A stretch of 64,000 bases of DNA from positions 39,401 through 103,400 of the forward strand of contig NZ_JBMOUD010000016.1 of NCBI RefSeq assembly GCF_049319665.1, written 5' to 3'. Position 1 is the first letter of the stretch. Each line of letters begins with the position of its first letter. The notes beneath the pieces are model-generated. The model made no database searches and was not told where the DNA came from. It was given only the letters and a program-made list of their open reading frames with translations. This document shows positions 62,917 through 64,000 of the stretch, piece by piece. A program made the position numbers and the translations under genes. Origin of the DNA: JBMOUD01 sp049319665 (GTDB taxonomy: Bacteria; Pseudomonadota; Gammaproteobacteria; Enterobacterales; Enterobacteriaceae).

Positions 62917-63726
62917 ATGACTAAAAAAAAAGCGATAGAAAAAACGATGAAATATAATGAAATGATTTGTGGGTATGTGATGCCTATCTCAGATACATCA
63001 GATTATCGGGTTGGACATTGGGATGATATAAAAGCTATGCTTGATGAAGTAACTTCAAGCATAGGGTTTAAAGAAAGTCGAATCGTTAGCACTGGTCTTG
63101 ATGTGTCTACAATACACAAACGCATAGTAAACAATATATATAATGATGAAATTATCATTTGTGATGTGAGTTCTAGAAATCCAAATGTAATGTTTGAATT
63201 AGGAATGAGAATTGCATTTGATAAACCAGTCGTCATTATAAAAGATAACGTTACTCAATACTGTTTCGATTCTGGAACAATTGAACATATCGAGTATCCA
63301 AAGGATATGAGATATTCTGAAATTGAAAAATTCAAAGTATCATTAAAGCAAAAAATAGAAAAAACTATTGAGCATCACAAGTCGAATCCCGATGATAGTC
63401 CTATATTACACAGCTTTGGATCATTTTCAGTAGTTAAACCAAATATCCCAGAGATGAGTGAAACTGATGAGTTTAGATCTGAACTTCAGGAGATAAAATC
63501 ACTGTTATTTAATAGCTTAAGAGAAAAGGATGCCTCATCTTTATCTGAAGCTAGATGGATTAGAGAAAGGTTGCCTAAGCATCGATTTGGCTCTAATGAT
63601 GATGACATTATTGCGAAAGTTTCTTCTGTGTCAGGGATAAGAATCGAAAGCATTGACGACGACACCGTATATATTAGAGCATCATCACCAGCTCGTATTA
63701 GGGAGCTAGTTCGTCAGTTTGGGTGA
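62917..63726 (+). CDS. TIR-like / deoxyribosyltransferase-like protein (possible defence effector)
   Basis: 269 residues, AT-rich. IIICDVSSRNPNVMFELGMR (about 80-99) followed by IAFDKPVVIIKDN is the D-S-x-x-NPNV-x-ELG motif shared by TIR-like and nucleoside 2-deoxyribosyltransferase-like Rossmannoid domains that bind or hydrolyse NAD or nucleotides. The N-terminal YVMPISDTSDYR could be the first strand of that fold. The last ~110 residues are charged and helical (SELQEIKSLLFNSLREKD), likely for oligomerisation or sensing. Stand-alone proteins with this domain are often anti-phage effectors. Function is inferred; no partner is visible before the window ends. Confidence 0.6.
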   Translation: MTKKKAIEKTMKYNEMICGYVMPISDTSDYRVGHWDDIKAMLDEVTSSIGFKESRIVSTGLDVSTIHKRIVNNIYNDEIIICDVSSRNPNVMFELGMRIAFDKPVVIIKDNVTQYCFDSGTIEHIEYPKDMRYSEIEKFKVSLKQKIEKTIEHHKSNPDDSPILHSFGSFSVVKPNIPEMSETDEFRSELQEIKSLLFNSLREKDASSLSEARWIRERLPKHRFGSNDDDIIAKVSSVSGIRIESIDDDTVYIRASSPARIRELVRQFG

Positions 63727-63774
63727 GTTTTATATATAAACCAACCTGCATACTCCCATTATTTATTATGACTT

Positions 63775-64000
63775 GTGAAAGATAAAAACTATTCATTGTT
63801 AATAGATGATAAGTATGCTTTTTTCACGTATATACTTTATTCTCTGTTAGGAGTGTTTATAATTATCTTTTTTGATGTGTTAACTCCAGCTATACATAAA
63901 AAAGCTATAAAGTCCTTGTGGTTTTGTAAGTATCCCAGCTTTAGTTCCAGGCACTTTTTGAGACTTCCGGGTTTTCAGCCATCAGCCGGTATTCTTCCGG
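63775..64000 (+). CDS. Possible small membrane protein (partial, to window end)
   Basis: Open from GTG 63775 to the edge. It contains a hydrophobic segment YAFFTYILYSLLGVFIIIFF. There is no convincing ribosome site, and the last ~60 bases overlap a more convincing minus-strand gene end, so the real stop or relevance is uncertain. Confidence 0.25.
   Translation, partial: MKDKNYSLLIDDKYAFFTYILYSLLGVFIIIFFDVLTPAIHKKAIKSLWFCKYPSFSSRHFLRLPGFQPSAGILP
63941..64000 (-). CDS. C-terminus of a minus-strand gene (partial)
   Basis: Read inward from the window edge, the frame gives EEYRLMAENPEVSKSAWN and a TAA at 63941-63943. The codon use is richer in G and C than the AT-rich sequence to its left, which suggests a gene boundary. 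Too short to assign. Confidence 0.4.
   Translation of the reverse strand, partial: PEEYRLMAENPEVSKSAWN

Overview
The window looks like chromosome of a Yersinia-type member of the Enterobacterales. The evidence is a 127-bp ERIC element in the yersinial form, a shorter ERIC relative, an OmpC/OmpF-class porin, FhuF, a ClcB-type channel, a DUF3289/DUF943 gene pair and two serralysins with an Inh-type inhibitor. Base composition is moderate, with AT-rich patches near 43.6-45.2 kb and 62.5-64 kb. No tRNA, rRNA, CRISPR array, transposase or integrase was found.

Layout. 0-9.5 kb is mostly envelope and iron functions: a partial zinc alcohol dehydrogenase, a CBS-domain ClC channel, a porin with OmpR-like sites, an acyltransferase, a short inverse autotransporter and FhuF. 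10-12.5 kb holds a Baeyer-Villiger-type monooxygenase followed by an HSL-family esterase. 12.5-16.6 kb is a three-gene operon (GlpD-like dehydrogenase, class I aldolase, FGGY kinase) that reads as a small polyol or sugar-alcohol route. 16.9-19.8 kb is a MoxR ATPase with a VWA/metallopeptidase-like partner.

20-32 kb is the most coherent block. It has a polar amino-acid ABC transporter, a BisC-like molybdenum sulfoxide reductase, an MmgE/PrpD protein, an M20 amidohydrolase, a GNAT acetyltransferase, an HcxA-like 2-hydroxycarboxylate dehydrogenase and an NtaA/SnaA-type flavin monooxygenase. This gene set matches the Bacillus subtilis yxe operon (acetylate, oxidise, deacetylate) for S-(2-succino)cysteine-type thioethers. 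33-52 kb adds an aldo/keto reductase, a DeoR regulator with a Gfo/Idh/MocA dehydrogenase, a second amino-acid ABC transporter, a cupin, a dipeptide-type ABC transporter and a second flavin monooxygenase. Toxin/immunity-like genes and relics are interspersed (DUF4303, ankyrin lipoprotein, DUF3289/DUF943). 52-57 kb has DUF805, MarR, cytochrome b561, aldehyde dehydrogenase and YciI-like genes. 57-62.5 kb has two tandem serralysins, their inhibitor and a third flavin monooxygenase. The right end carries an AT-rich TIR-like or deoxyribosyltransferase-like gene that may be a defence protein.

The most unusual feature is non-coding. The spacers between the putative organosulfur genes (22.9-23.2, 25.6-26.3, 32.1-33.4, 42.7-43.1 and 45.2-45.5 kb) are filled by related composite repeats. 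They contain seven copies of a roughly 100-bp unit with GCGC ends and eight copies of a two-helix motif. In the second motif an outer helix, an 11-bp hairpin and a loop-to-downstream pairing all change sequence while keeping complementarity, which suggests a conserved structured RNA or foldback mobile element. I know no name for it.
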